Translations under genes and position numbers: made by a program | Notes under the pieces: generated by a model | The model's input: only the letters and a program-made list of their open reading frames with translations | What the model was told of the DNA's origin: nothing | Database searches by the model: none | Part shown: one piece after another, positions 19,316 to 27,288 of the stretch | How positions within the stretch are numbered: position 1 is the first letter of the stretch | Layout of the letters: every line of letters starts with the position of its first letter | From: Sinorhizobium shofinae | GTDB lineage: Bacteria; Pseudomonadota; Alphaproteobacteria; Rhizobiales; Rhizobiaceae | Length of the DNA: 64,000 bases | Reading direction: 5' to 3' | Assembly (NCBI GenBank): GCA_001704765.1 | Contig: MBFK01000061.1 | Location: forward strand, 124,001 to 188,000

Positions 19316-20161
19316 TCAGTTCGCCGTCGCAGTTCCGCCACCGGTGCCGTCTTGTCCGCCGCCGGTGCCGGTATCGCCGCCGCCGGTTCCGCCAGCAGTG
19401 CTGCCGCCGTCGCCGCCCGTGCCGCCAACGGTTCCGCCATCGCCACCGCCGGTGCCACCACCAGCGCCGGTGTCTTGGGTTCCGATCCTGCCGGTGTCCT
19501 GGGCTCCGACACGACCGGTGTCTTGTCCGCCGCCCGTTCCAGTTCCGCCGTCGCCGCCGGTAGCAACGCCAGTGCCGCCGGTTTCACCACCGGTGCCGCC
19601 GGTTTCACCACCGGTGCCGCCGGTTTCACCACCGGTGCCGCCTTCGCCGCCTGTGGCGCCGGTTTCACCACCGGTGCCGCCGGTTTCACCACCGGTGCCG
19701 CCGGTTTCACCACCGGTGCCGCCGGTTTCACCACCGGTGCCGCCTTCGCCGCCTGTGGCGCCGGTTTCACCACCGGTGCCGCCTTCGCCGCCTGTGGCGC
19801 CGGTTTCACCACCGGTGCCGCCGGTTTCACCACCGGTGCCGCCTTCGCCGCCTGTGCCGCCGCTCGTGTCGAAGCCGCCGCCAGGGCCGGCTTCGAAGCT
19901 GCTGCCAGTGGCGCCGGTTTCACCACCGGTGCCGCCGGTTTCACCACCGGTGCCGCCTTCGCCACCTGTGCCGCCGCTCGTGTCGAAGCCGCCGCCAGGG
20001 CCGGCTTCGAAGCTGCTGCCAGTGCCGGTTTCCGCAAGGGCCGTCGCGGCCAGGGGATGGTTCGGAGCGAGCGCAAGCAACGAGGTTGTTACCGGTCCTC
20101 CAACGACGCCGAACAATCCCATTGTGGAAACGAGCAGCACTTTTTTGAATGCGCTGTGCAT
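19316..20161 (-). CDS. Secreted Thr/Gly/Glu-rich repeat protein
   Basis: 281 residues. The ATG at 20161 follows AAGGACAAAGAT and opens a plausible signal peptide (MHSAFKKVLLVSTMGLFGVV, continuing to ATALA). The mature part is almost entirely six-residue repeats of the form GGTGGE/TGGTGG with variants TGATGG. It includes two near-identical 39-residue blocks starting SSFEAGPGGGFDTSGG, and a triplet QDTGRVGAQDTGRIGTQDTG. No Cys, no domain. The repeats leave several frames open, but only this one begins with a signal peptide. Function unknown; perhaps a surface or matrix protein. Confidence 0.68.
   Translation of the reverse strand: MHSAFKKVLLVSTMGLFGVVGGPVTTSLLALAPNHPLAATALAETGTGSSFEAGPGGGFDTSGGTGGEGGTGGETGGTGGETGATGSSFEAGPGGGFDTSGGTGGEGGTGGETGGTGGETGATGGEGGTGGETGATGGEGGTGGETGGTGGETGGTGGETGGTGGETGATGGEGGTGGETGGTGGETGGTGGETGGTGVATGGDGGTGTGGGQDTGRVGAQDTGRIGTQDTGAGGGTGGGDGGTVGGTGGDGGSTAGGTGGGDTGTGGGQDGTGGGTATAN
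19560..20025 (-). repeat. Coding tandem repeat, 18-bp unit, with a 117-bp duplication
   Basis: The unit CCGGTTTCACCACCGGTG recurs many times in this interval and encodes the TGGETG-type hexapeptide. A larger block of about 117 bp is present twice, ending with CTCGTGTCGAAGCCGCCGCC at about 19862 and 19979. Such arrays are prone to length change by slippage. Confidence 0.8.
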
Positions 20162-20275
20162 ATCTTTGTCCTTTTCCTTGTTGCGGAACGGGCAGAGACT
20201 GGCATCCGGCAACTGACAGGCGGCTGAGCGCGGCTGTCAGCATTCTGTCAGGCGCAGCAAACGATGCGCCGGAAC

Positions 20276-20301
20276 GCAAAAAGCCGCCCCGAGGGCGGCT
20301 T
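20276..20301 (-). terminator. Rho-independent terminator of infC
   Basis: AAGCCGCCC (20281-20289) pairs with GGGCGGCTT (20293-20301) over a 3-base loop. On the minus strand it is followed by five U residues. It lies 88 bp past the infC stop. Confidence 0.8.
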
Positions 20302-20389
20302 CAGACAAGGATGCGATCCACGTCAGATGGCATGAATTTTACGGATTCCGCGCATTTGGCGAGGAATGAGGGGCGAGGGGCCCCTGCCT

Positions 20390-20926
20390 TTATTTCGGCG
20401 CAAGCACCATCATCATCTGGCGGCCCTCGAGCTTCGGCTCGGCTTCAACCTTGGCGATCGCTTGCGTATCGTCCTTGACCTGAAGCAGAAGCTTCATGCC
20501 GAGCTCCTGATGGGCCATTTCGCGGCCGCGGAACTTCAGGGTCACCTTGACCTTGTCGCCCTCCTCGAAGAACCGGTTCATCGCCTTCATCTTCACCTCG
20601 TAATCGTGGGTGTCGATGTTCGGGCGCATCTTGATTTCCTTGATCTCGACGATCTTCTGCTTCTTGCGCGCCTCGGCCGCCTTCTTCTGGTTGGCGTATT
20701 TCAGCTTGCCAAGATCGAGAATCTTGCACACCGGCGGTTCGGAATTCGGTGCGATCTCCACCAGATCGAGACCGGCCTCTTCCGCCATGCGGAGCGCCTG
20801 GTCGATTGGAACGCTGCCCATGTTCTGGCCGTCGGCATCGATGAGCTGAACCCGGGGAACCCGGATTTCCTTGTTTGCGCGCGGCCCTTCCTTGACTGGG
20901 GCGTCCGCTTTGAACGGTCTGCGAAT
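20390..20926 (-). CDS. infC: Translation initiation factor IF-3, with ATT start
   Basis: 178 residues when read from the ATT at 20926-20924, which follows GAGGAGAGTACGACC. The N-terminus [20 protein letters not shown] with [14 protein letters not shown] is conserved IF-3 sequence and would be lost if translation began at the first ATG (20821, 143 residues). The N-domain, Lys-rich linker ([19 protein letters not shown]) and C-domain ([20 protein letters not shown], ending [13 protein letters not shown]) are complete. A rare start codon is known for infC in other bacteria, where IF-3 rejects it and so limits its own synthesis. Confidence 0.95.
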   Translation of the reverse strand: MRRPFKADAPVKEGPRANKEIRVPRVQLIDADGQNMGSVPIDQALRMAEEAGLDLVEIAPNSEPPVCKILDLGKLKYANQKKAAEARKKQKIVEIKEIKMRPNIDTHDYEVKMKAMNRFFEEGDKVKVTLKFRGREMAHQELGMKLLLQVKDDTQAIAKVEAEPKLEGRQMMMVLAPK

Positions 20927-21145
20927 GGTCGTACTCTCCTCGAGCTGTTTACGAAATAGTGGTCAATCAAACGATCAGCGTCATCTCAAACTTAGCGCTT
21001 GAAACAGTCACTGACGGCAATGTGTGAATTGCGGCTCGAGAGTCAATAGCATGGCCCGCAAGGAAAATCACCACTGTCGAGGCCTTGGCGAATCTGTTTT
21101 TAGCGGGATATCTGATCGAAACGGGTGCTTGCGAGGAATTAAGCG

Positions 21146-21952
21146 ATGTCAGCAATGCCGGCCGAAACCGAAATCACGCGGATAATGGTGGGTACGGACG
21201 CCTCGGCGCGCAACATCGCCATGCGGATTTGCCGCGCGGAACCTGCCTCGAACCGCCCGGCCCTCATCTGGCTCGGCGGCTACCGATCCGACATGACCGG
21301 CACGAAGGCGCTCGAGGTCGAACGCCACGCGCAAGCCAACGGAACGGACTGCGTCCGCTTCGACTATTCCGGTCATGGCGCTTCCGGCGGCGACTTCAAA
21401 GAGGGCACGATCTCGCGCTGGCTCGAAGAAAGCCTCGCAGTCGTCGATCACGCGGCCGCCGGGCGCATGATCCTGATCGGTTCCTCCATGGGCGCCTGGG
21501 TCGCACTGCGCCTCATCGAAGAGTTGAGGGCGCGCGGCCAAGGGAAACGCGTCGTCGGCCTGGTGCTGATCGCCCCTGCCCCGGATTTCACCGCCGACCT
21601 GATCGAGCCCAACCTGACGCAGGCCGAGCGGACCACGCTTGCCGAGCGGGGCTATTTCGAGGAGCCTTCGGAATATAGCCCCGAGCCCAATGTCTTCACC
21701 CGTGCCCTGATCGAGGACGGGCGGGAAAACCGGGTCCTCAAGGGGCCGATCGAGACGGGCTGCCCGGTGCATATTCTCCAGGGCATGCGCGATCCGGATG
21801 TGCCCTATACGCACGCGTTGAAGCTCATGGAGCACATGCCCGCGGACGACGTCGTCATGACCCTCATTCGCGACGGCGACCATCGGTTGTCGCGCGAGGA
21901 AGACATCGTCAAACTGAAACAGGCCATCAGCGCCATGCTTGCCAAGGCCTGA
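21146..21952 (+). CDS. Alpha/beta hydrolase (ABHD10-like)
   Basis: 268 residues, cytoplasmic, no signal peptide. The nucleophile elbow is GSSMG with Ser114. The acid is Asp216 or Asp218 (QGMRDPDVPY) and the base His246 (DGDHRLSR). FDYSGHGASGGDF supplies the oxyanion loop. The overall pattern resembles the ABHD10/palmitoyl thioesterase-like group of serine hydrolases, but the substrate is not known. GAGGAATTAAGCG precedes the start. The gene is divergent from infC, with 219 bp of featureless sequence between. Confidence 0.88.
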   Translation: MSAMPAETEITRIMVGTDASARNIAMRICRAEPASNRPALIWLGGYRSDMTGTKALEVERHAQANGTDCVRFDYSGHGASGGDFKEGTISRWLEESLAVVDHAAAGRMILIGSSMGAWVALRLIEELRARGQGKRVVGLVLIAPAPDFTADLIEPNLTQAERTTLAERGYFEEPSEYSPEPNVFTRALIEDGRENRVLKGPIETGCPVHILQGMRDPDVPYTHALKLMEHMPADDVVMTLIRDGDHRLSREEDIVKLKQAISAMLAKA

Positions 21953-22107
21953 GCCCCCGGCCGGCATCCGTCAACACATCGATGCCTTATCAGAACGTAT
22001 CCCGGACGGCCCGGGACGCAGGGGCTTCTGCTGCCTTTCGCGGGGTGATCTTAACCATAAAGGTCAATCCGACGAATCGGTAGATTGACTCAAGCGGCGC
22101 GACAATA

Positions 22108-22123
22108 TTAACTCTTTATTAAC
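22108..22123. promoter_or_regulatory. CtrA-type binding site
   Basis: TTAA-CTCTTTA-TTAAC is an exact match to the alphaproteobacterial CtrA consensus TTAA-N7-TTAAC, 105 bp before the protease gene start, in an AT-rich stretch. Cell-cycle control is inferred. Confidence 0.5.
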
Positions 22124-22228
22124 GATTAGAGCAGCGCTAGGGGAAGCCTACAAAAGCTGTCATCAACTTGAGATTGCGCGAGCAGTGCAGAAGATCAAAT
22201 CTGGCACGCGCGCTGGCAGGGGATCTGT

Positions 22229-22849
22229 ATGGCATTTTGGACCGGGGTAAAGGCAGGCGTCGCGGCATTCTGCGTAGTTTTCATTTCGGCAAACACGGCA
22301 GTTCCCGCCCAGTCGGGAGCCTCTCCCTGGATGCAGACCGGCTCGGCAACCTCGCAGCCAATCGGGCATTTCGAGTTCTGTCAGAAGCACAGGAGTGAAT
22401 GCGGCGTCCGGTCCAGGGCGGGCGCCCCGCCGCGTGTCACGGCGAGCGGCTGGGCCGTTATCCGGCAGGTGAACGCCACCGTCAACCGCGAGATCGCCCC
22501 GGTCACCGACCAGGAGCTTCTCGGCAGGGATGAGGTCTGGTCCTATCCGAAAGGTCGGGGCGACTGCGAGGACTTCGCGCTCGAAAAGCGCCGGCGCCTG
22601 ATGCAGCGCGGCTTTGCCGCCGGCAATCTCCTCATGACCGTGGTGCGCAAACCCGACGGTGAGGGCCACGCGGTTCTGACGGTGCGGACCGCCCAGGGCG
22701 ATTTCATCCTCGACAATCTCGACAGCGGCGTCAGGCTCTGGACCAATACGCCTTATCGCTTCCTCAAGCGCCAGGCTTCGAACAATAGCGGTCGCTGGGT
22801 CACGATCGACAACAGCGCCGAGGTGCTCGTCGGTTCCGTCGGCAAATAA
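22229..22849 (+). CDS. Transglutaminase-like cysteine peptidase (BTLCP family)
   Basis: 206 residues. An N-terminal signal peptide (MAFWTGVKAGVAAFCVVFIS, then ANTAVPA) directs it to the periplasm. The catalytic triad of bacterial transglutaminase-like cysteine proteinases is visible: Cys113 (GRGDCEDFAL), His147 (GEGHAVL) and Asp162 (FILDNLDS). A LapG-type protease is the best known relative, but no LapD partner is near. A CtrA-like box upstream and a good terminator downstream suggest a single-gene unit. Confidence 0.9.
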   Translation: MAFWTGVKAGVAAFCVVFISANTAVPAQSGASPWMQTGSATSQPIGHFEFCQKHRSECGVRSRAGAPPRVTASGWAVIRQVNATVNREIAPVTDQELLGRDEVWSYPKGRGDCEDFALEKRRRLMQRGFAAGNLLMTVVRKPDGEGHAVLTVRTAQGDFILDNLDSGVRLWTNTPYRFLKRQASNNSGRWVTIDNSAEVLVGSVGK

Positions 22850-22891
22850 GCGGCCGGATAATACGATTTACGGCGACAAGCCGATCTCAAG

Positions 22892-22916
22892 AAAGGGCCG
22901 GTTTTCGGCCCTTTTT
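22892..22916 (+). terminator. Rho-independent terminator
   Basis: AAAGGGCCG (22892-22900) pairs with CGGCCCTTT (22906-22914) and the stem runs into a T tract. It follows the cysteine peptidase gene. Confidence 0.88.
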
Positions 22917-22930
22917 CATGTCGTTTCTTC

Positions 22931-22980
22931 GTATGCATGTCGTTATCCCAAACCGCTGCGCACTTTTGGGCAACATGCAT
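22931..22980. repeat. Rhizobial palindromic repeat, CGCTGCGCAC type (copy 1)
   Basis: ATGCATGT (22933-22940) pairs with ACATGCAT (22973-22980) and CCCAAA with TTTGGG inside. The core AACCGCTGCGCACTTTT is shared with 50578-50622 and, inverted, 55604-55656. It lies tail to tail between two converging genes and ends on the mbfA stop codon. Confidence 0.8.
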
Positions 22981-23963
22981 TAAGCATTGCCTATGACGAT
23001 GCCCGCCGCGAGCACCAGGCCGCCGCCGAGCACGACCTGGAAGGCCGCTCTCAGGAATGGCGTCTCCATGAAACGGTTCTGGATGAAGGCGATGGCCCAG
23101 AGCTCGAAGAAGACGATCGCCACTGCGGTCACCGTCGCCGTCCAGAAATACGGGATCAGATAGGGAAGCGCATGGCCGAGGCCGCCAAGCGCCGTCATGA
23201 TGCCGGAGGCAAGGCCGCGCTTTACCGGTGAGCCGCGGCCGGAAAGCTTGCCGTCGTCATGCGCGGCTTCGGTGAAACCCATGGAGATGCCTGCACCGAC
23301 CGAGGCCGAAAGCCCGACCAGGAAGGTCTGCCAGGTATCCTGGGTTGCGAAAGCGGCGGCGAAGATCGGCGCCAGCGTCGAAACCGAACCATCCATCAAG
23401 CCTGCGAGGCCCGGCTGCACGTAGGTGAGAATGAACTGGCGATGGGACGTCTCGTCCTCCTCGGCGCGCACGTCGGAGGGCGTATGCCTTTCGCCGAGCC
23501 GGCGGGCAAGAGTTTCATGCGTCTTCTCGGCAATCGCCAGATCCCCCAACAGCTTGCGCGTCGCCGCGTCGCGCGTGCGTGCCGCCGCCTCGAGATAGAA
23601 GCGGTGGGCAGCCTCCTCCATGGTTTCCGCCTCGGCGCGTGCCTTTTCAATCGGCATTTCGGCAATCAACCAGTCCGGCTTGCGCTCCGGAAAGTCGCGC
23701 ACATGGTCGCGCCGGATAAGCGGAATGCGGCTGCCGAAGCGAGCGACATGCAGGTCGATCAGGGCCTGTCGATGGTGGCTCTCCTCCTCGGCCATGTCCT
23801 CGAAGACCTTGGCGGAGTGCGGATATTTCTCGCGCAGCGCATCCGCATAGGCGAGGTAAATGCGACCGTCGTCTTCTTCGGAAGAGATGGCGAGCGCCAG
23901 GATTTCCTGTTCGCTGAGAGAAAGAAAAGGACGCTTCGAACGGGAGAAGAGGCGGGAAAACAT
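22980..23963 (-). CDS. mbfA: Membrane-bound ferritin MbfA (ferritin-like/VIT1 fusion)
   Basis: 327 residues. An N-terminal ferritin-like domain (about 15-145) with the carboxylate/His pairs SSEEDDGRIY and EDMAEEESHHRQ is fused to a CCC1/VIT1 iron-transport domain with about five membrane segments (GLMDGSVSTLAPIFAAAF, TFLVGLSASVGAG, GIMTALGGLGHALPYL, VAIVFFELWAIAF, LGGGLVLAAGIVIG). Characterised MbfA proteins in Bradyrhizobium and Agrobacterium export or detoxify iron and are repressed by Irr. The ATG at 23963 is preferred over a TTG three codons earlier. Its promoter carries an Irr-type operator. Confidence 0.93.
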   Translation of the reverse strand: MFSRLFSRSKRPFLSLSEQEILALAISSEEDDGRIYLAYADALREKYPHSAKVFEDMAEEESHHRQALIDLHVARFGSRIPLIRRDHVRDFPERKPDWLIAEMPIEKARAEAETMEEAAHRFYLEAAARTRDAATRKLLGDLAIAEKTHETLARRLGERHTPSDVRAEEDETSHRQFILTYVQPGLAGLMDGSVSTLAPIFAAAFATQDTWQTFLVGLSASVGAGISMGFTEAAHDDGKLSGRGSPVKRGLASGIMTALGGLGHALPYLIPYFWTATVTAVAIVFFELWAIAFIQNRFMETPFLRAAFQVVLGGGLVLAAGIVIGNA

Positions 23964-23974
23964 CAGCAGCAACC

Positions 23975-24023
23975 TTCTTTAGAATAATTCTAAAGAAATA
24001 GGAGTCGCCGGCCCGAGCGTCAA
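23975..24023 (-). promoter_or_regulatory. mbfA promoter with Irr-binding iron control element
   Basis: On the minus strand, -35 TTGACG (24023-24018), a 17-bp spacer and -10 TATTTC (24000-23995) form a good promoter. A perfect palindrome with 11-bp arms spans 23975-23997 and contains TTTAGAA-TAA-TTCTAAA, an exact match to the iron control element consensus. It overlaps the -10, so Irr bound here would block transcription. Confidence 0.8.
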
Positions 24024-24084
24024 GACGGTTTGGTGAAACGGACGCGCAGGTCCTGCTGTATGCTTCCTTGATCTCGGGCTTGGT

Positions 24085-25326
24085 TCAAATCGCCAGATCC
24101 AGCGCCTTTTCACGCTCGATATAGGCGCGCTGCTGGTCGGTGATGTAGTCGCGCGCGATTGGCGCCGCATCACGCGATCGCGACAGCTGCATGTGGAAGA
24201 CGAGCTGGCTGCCGGTGCGGAACATCATTTCGGCGCTGATCAGGTAGAACTCCCACATCCTGGCAAAACGCTCGTCGTACATCGCAATCACCTTGTCGCG
24301 GTTGGCATCGAAGCGCGCGCCCCAATGGGCAAGCGTCGTCGCGTAATGAACCCGCAGGAATTCGAGGTCCGTCACCCATAGGCTGTTGCGCTCGACGACC
24401 TCGAAAACCTCCGACAAAGCCGGCGAATAGGCGCCAGGGAAGATGTACTTGCGCAGCCAGGGGCTCGCCATTCCGGGCGGGCTCATATGGCCGATCGAGT
24501 GCAGCACGGCGAGGCCGTCATCCCGCATCAGTGCGTTCAACTTCTTGAAGAACTCGTCGTAATGATGGACGCCGACATGCTCGAACATGCCAACCGAGAC
24601 GATGCGGTCGAAGGGTCCCTCGACGTCGCGATAATCCTTCAACTCGAAGCGCACGCGGTCGGCCAGGCCCGCGGCGCGCGCCCGCTCGGAGGCGAGCGCC
24701 TGCTGCTCCTTCGACAGGGTGACGCCGATGACCTCGACATTTTCGAGCGCCGCCAGATAGAGCGCCAGATCGCCCCAGCCGCAGCCGATGTCGAGCACTT
24801 TCATGCCGGGCTTCAAGCAAAGTTTCGCGGCCAGCAGCCGCAACTTGTTGCGCTGCGCCGCCTCCAGCGTCTCATCCGGCTCGCGGAAATAGGCGCAGGA
24901 ATAAAGCATGTTCTCGTCGAGGAAGAGCCTGTAGAAATCGTTGCCGAGATCATAGTGATGGGCGACGTTCTGCTGCGCCTTGCCCTTGGGATTTGCCTGC
25001 TGGCGCTTGCGGAAGCGCATCTTGATCGCCCGCAGCAGCTTCTGGATCGGGTAGGAGCCGAGCGACAGCCGGTTGATCGAGAAGAGCGTGAGGAAGTCTC
25101 GCAGCGTCGACCCCTCTTCGAAGCGCATCGTCCCGTCCATATAGGCCTCGCCGGCGGCGAGCTCGGCATTGAGGACGAGGCTGCGATAGAGCCGCTTGTC
25201 CGTCAGGCGCATCGTGACGCTCGGCCCGGGCTCTCCGGCGAAGACGTGCCTTTTGCCGTCGGCATCGATCACGGTCAGGCTACCTTTGCGGATGAAGGCT
25301 TTCATCATATGCGACAGTGGAAACAT
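24085..25326 (-). CDS. cfa: Cyclopropane-fatty-acyl-phospholipid synthase
   Basis: 413 residues. It transfers a methylene from S-adenosylmethionine to cis double bonds of membrane phospholipid acyl chains. Signature segments: HHYDLGNDFYRLFLDENMLY (about 123-142), CAYF, SAM motif VLDIGCGWGDLALY (177-190), and EHVGVHHYDEFFK with the bicarbonate/catalytic residues. The start 25326 follows GAGGGATTGC. A later ATG at 25308 lacks a binding site. Rhizobia often carry two cfa genes; which one this is cannot be told here. Confidence 0.94.
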   Translation of the reverse strand: MFPLSHMMKAFIRKGSLTVIDADGKRHVFAGEPGPSVTMRLTDKRLYRSLVLNAELAAGEAYMDGTMRFEEGSTLRDFLTLFSINRLSLGSYPIQKLLRAIKMRFRKRQQANPKGKAQQNVAHHYDLGNDFYRLFLDENMLYSCAYFREPDETLEAAQRNKLRLLAAKLCLKPGMKVLDIGCGWGDLALYLAALENVEVIGVTLSKEQQALASERARAAGLADRVRFELKDYRDVEGPFDRIVSVGMFEHVGVHHYDEFFKKLNALMRDDGLAVLHSIGHMSPPGMASPWLRKYIFPGAYSPALSEVFEVVERNSLWVTDLEFLRVHYATTLAHWGARFDANRDKVIAMYDERFARMWEFYLISAEMMFRTGSQLVFHMQLSRSRDAAPIARDYITDQQRAYIEREKALDLAI

Positions 25327-25446
25327 GCAATCCCTCGATCTCGTCCCGCTTCCGGCGGCACGTGACCCTAAACATCGAGCCTCCAAAATGCACGCTCAAT
25401 TTTTCAGGCCTTCCGCACCCGCATCTTGAGTTGCGGGAAGCGGCCA

Positions 25447-25479
25447 AAAAGAAAAGGGCGGCAGGTAAGCCCGCCGCCC
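25447..25479 (-). terminator. Rho-independent terminator of efp
   Basis: GGGCGGC (25456-25462) pairs with GCCGCCC (25473-25479). On the minus strand it is followed by CTTTTC. It lies just past the efp stop. Confidence 0.75.
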
Positions 25480-25504
25480 CGTTCCATAGCGCTCAGGGCG
25501 CTAT

Positions 25505-26074
25505 TCAGTCCTTGGCGCGCTCGACGTAGGAACCGTCTTCCGTCGCGATGACGACGCGGGTGCCTGCCTGAATATGCGGCGGTACGGAGGTACGAACGCC
25601 GTTCGAAAGAAGGGCCGGCTTGTAGGAGGAAGACGCCGTCTGGCCCTTGACGACCGGTTCGGTCTCGGTGATCTCGAGGGTAACGTGGCGCGGCAGGTCG
25701 ATGGCGATCGCGACGGCTTCGTGGATCGACAGCATCACGGCCATGCCTTCCTGAAGATAGGCCTTCTGGTCGCCAATATCGTCGGCCGACATGACGAGCT
25801 GGTCGTAGGTCTCCGGATTCATGAAGTGGAAGCCTTCGGCATCTTCATAAAGGAAGGTGTGCTCGCGGTCCTCAACAAAGGCGCGCTCCACCTGCTCGGT
25901 CGTGCGGTAGCGTTCCGAGACCTTCACGCCGTCGGAGATGCGGCGCATGTCGACCTGCGTGACCGGCGTGCCCTTGCCCGGATGGAAGTTCTGGGCGGTG
26001 AGCACGACATAGAGCTTGCCGTCGACGTCGAGAACGTTGCCCTTGCGGACCGAAGAAGCGATGACCTTGACCAT
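25505..26074 (-). CDS. efp: Translation elongation factor P
   Basis: 189 residues, three OB-like domains. The KOW-like N-domain contains the tip loop HPGKGTP with Lys34, the residue that EpmA/EpmB modify by beta-lysylation. Domains II and III follow (ERTTEQ-type region [20 protein letters not shown]; the C-terminal [18 protein letters not shown]). EF-P rescues ribosomes stalled at polyproline. Start 26074 follows AAGGAAGACTA. The divergent epmA-epmB pair, 161 bp away, encodes the modifying enzymes. Confidence 0.97.
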   Translation of the reverse strand: MVKVIASSVRKGNVLDVDGKLYVVLTAQNFHPGKGTPVTQVDMRRISDGVKVSERYRTTEQVERAFVEDREHTFLYEDAEGFHFMNPETYDQLVMSADDIGDQKAYLQEGMAVMLSIHEAVAIAIDLPRHVTLEITETEPVVKGQTASSSYKPALLSNGVRTSVPPHIQAGTRVVIATEDGSYVERAKD

Positions 26075-26235
26075 TAGTCTTCCTTGTAACAGAGGTATGC
26101 GCGACACGAGCGGGCCGGAGATCGGCCCGGAAAGGACGCGAAAATTACGATTTCGCGCCGCCACTACCCTAATTCCGCGCAAATAGCCAGCCTGAGCCGG
26201 CATTCGCGCCGAAGAAAGCTTGGATCGAACCGACC

Positions 26236-27288
26236 ATGCCGCATGCTTCTCCCTGGTGGACCCCGGATGTCCATGCCGACCGGCGTCCCTTCCTGATCGG
26301 ACGCAACCGCATCCAGTCGGCGCTCCGCCGGTTCTTCGGCGAGCGGGACTTCATCGAGGTCGACACGGCGACGCTGCAGGTGTCACCGGGCAACGAGGCG
26401 CATCTGCACGCTTTTGCAACACACGCGCTCGGCCATGACGGCTCGGTGCAGCCGCTCTATCTGCACACCTCGCCCGAATTCGCCTGCAAGAAGCTGCTGG
26501 CTGCCGGCGAGAAGCGCATCGCCTGTTTTGCCCATGTCTATCGCAACCGCGAGCGCGGCCCACTGCACCACCCGGAATTTACCATGCTCGAATGGTACCG
26601 CGCCGAGGAGACCTACGAGACGCTGATGCGCGATTGCGCCGAGATCCTCGCGCTCGCCGCCGAGACTGCCGGCGCGCGATCCTTTTCCTACCAGGGCCGA
26701 AGCTGCGATCCCTTGCGGGAACCGGAACGGCTGTCGGTCGCCGAGGCGTTCGTGCGCTTCGCCGGGATCGACCTCCTCGCCTCCATCGCGAAGGACGGCA
26801 CGACCGATCGCGAAAGCCTGGCAGCGGCCATGCGACAGGCTGGTCTGCGCGTTGCCGACGACGATAGCTGGGCGGATCTTTTCAGCCGCGCGCTCGTCGA
26901 AAAGATCGAGCCCAATCTCGGTTTCGGCCGGCCAACGATCCTCGACGAGTATCCGGTCGCCGAAGCCGCGCTCGCCCGACCGACGCCGCGCGACCGCCGG
27001 GTCGCGGAGCGCTTCGAGCTCTATGCCTGCGGGGTCGAGCTTGCCAATGCCTTCGGCGAACTGACCGATGCGGCGGAACAGCGCCGCCGCTTCGAGCTGG
27101 AGATGGCGGAAAAGGCGCGCGTCTATGGCGAAACCTACCCGCTCGACGAGGATTTCCTGGCGGCGCTTGCCCTCATGCCCGAGGCGAGCGGTATCGCGCT
27201 TGGCTTCGATCGGCTCGTGATGCTGGCGACCGGCGCTTCGCGCATCGACCAGGTCCTCTGGGCGCCGGTGGCGGAGGCCAGGGCATGA
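26236..27288 (+). CDS. epmA: EF-P--(R)-beta-lysine ligase
   Basis: 350 residues, the class II lysyl-tRNA synthetase core without the anticodon-binding domain, as expected for EpmA (GenX/PoxA). Motif 2 region [20 protein letters not shown] with [21 protein letters not shown], and motif 3 near the end ([15 protein letters not shown]). It attaches (R)-beta-lysine to Lys34 of EF-P. It overlaps epmB by 4 bp (ATGA) and is divergent from efp, so substrate and enzyme genes share one intergenic region. Confidence 0.95.
   Translation: MPHASPWWTPDVHADRRPFLIGRNRIQSALRRFFGERDFIEVDTATLQVSPGNEAHLHAFATHALGHDGSVQPLYLHTSPEFACKKLLAAGEKRIACFAHVYRNRERGPLHHPEFTMLEWYRAEETYETLMRDCAEILALAAETAGARSFSYQGRSCDPLREPERLSVAEAFVRFAGIDLLASIAKDGTTDRESLAAAMRQAGLRVADDDSWADLFSRALVEKIEPNLGFGRPTILDEYPVAEAALARPTPRDRRVAERFELYACGVELANAFGELTDAAEQRRRFELEMAEKARVYGETYPLDEDFLAALALMPEASGIALGFDRLVMLATGASRIDQVLWAPVAEARA

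Noticed and set aside
19560..20025. CRISPR array
   Set aside because: The regular spacing is a coding tandem repeat with an 18-bp unit. There are no unique spacers and no cas genes.
19300..20216. Pro-rich, Ala-rich and VVKPAAP-type long frames in the TG-repeat region, on both strands
   Set aside because: The tandem repeat leaves several frames open. Only the minus frame ending at 19316 has a signal peptide and a ribosome binding site.
20390..20821. infC read from the internal ATG (143 residues)
   Set aside because: It would remove the conserved N-terminal 35 residues. The ATT start with a good Shine-Dalgarno restores full length.
22931..22980. Rho-independent terminator for mbfA
   Set aside because: It is a hairpin without a U-run, and its core recurs elsewhere as a repeat family.
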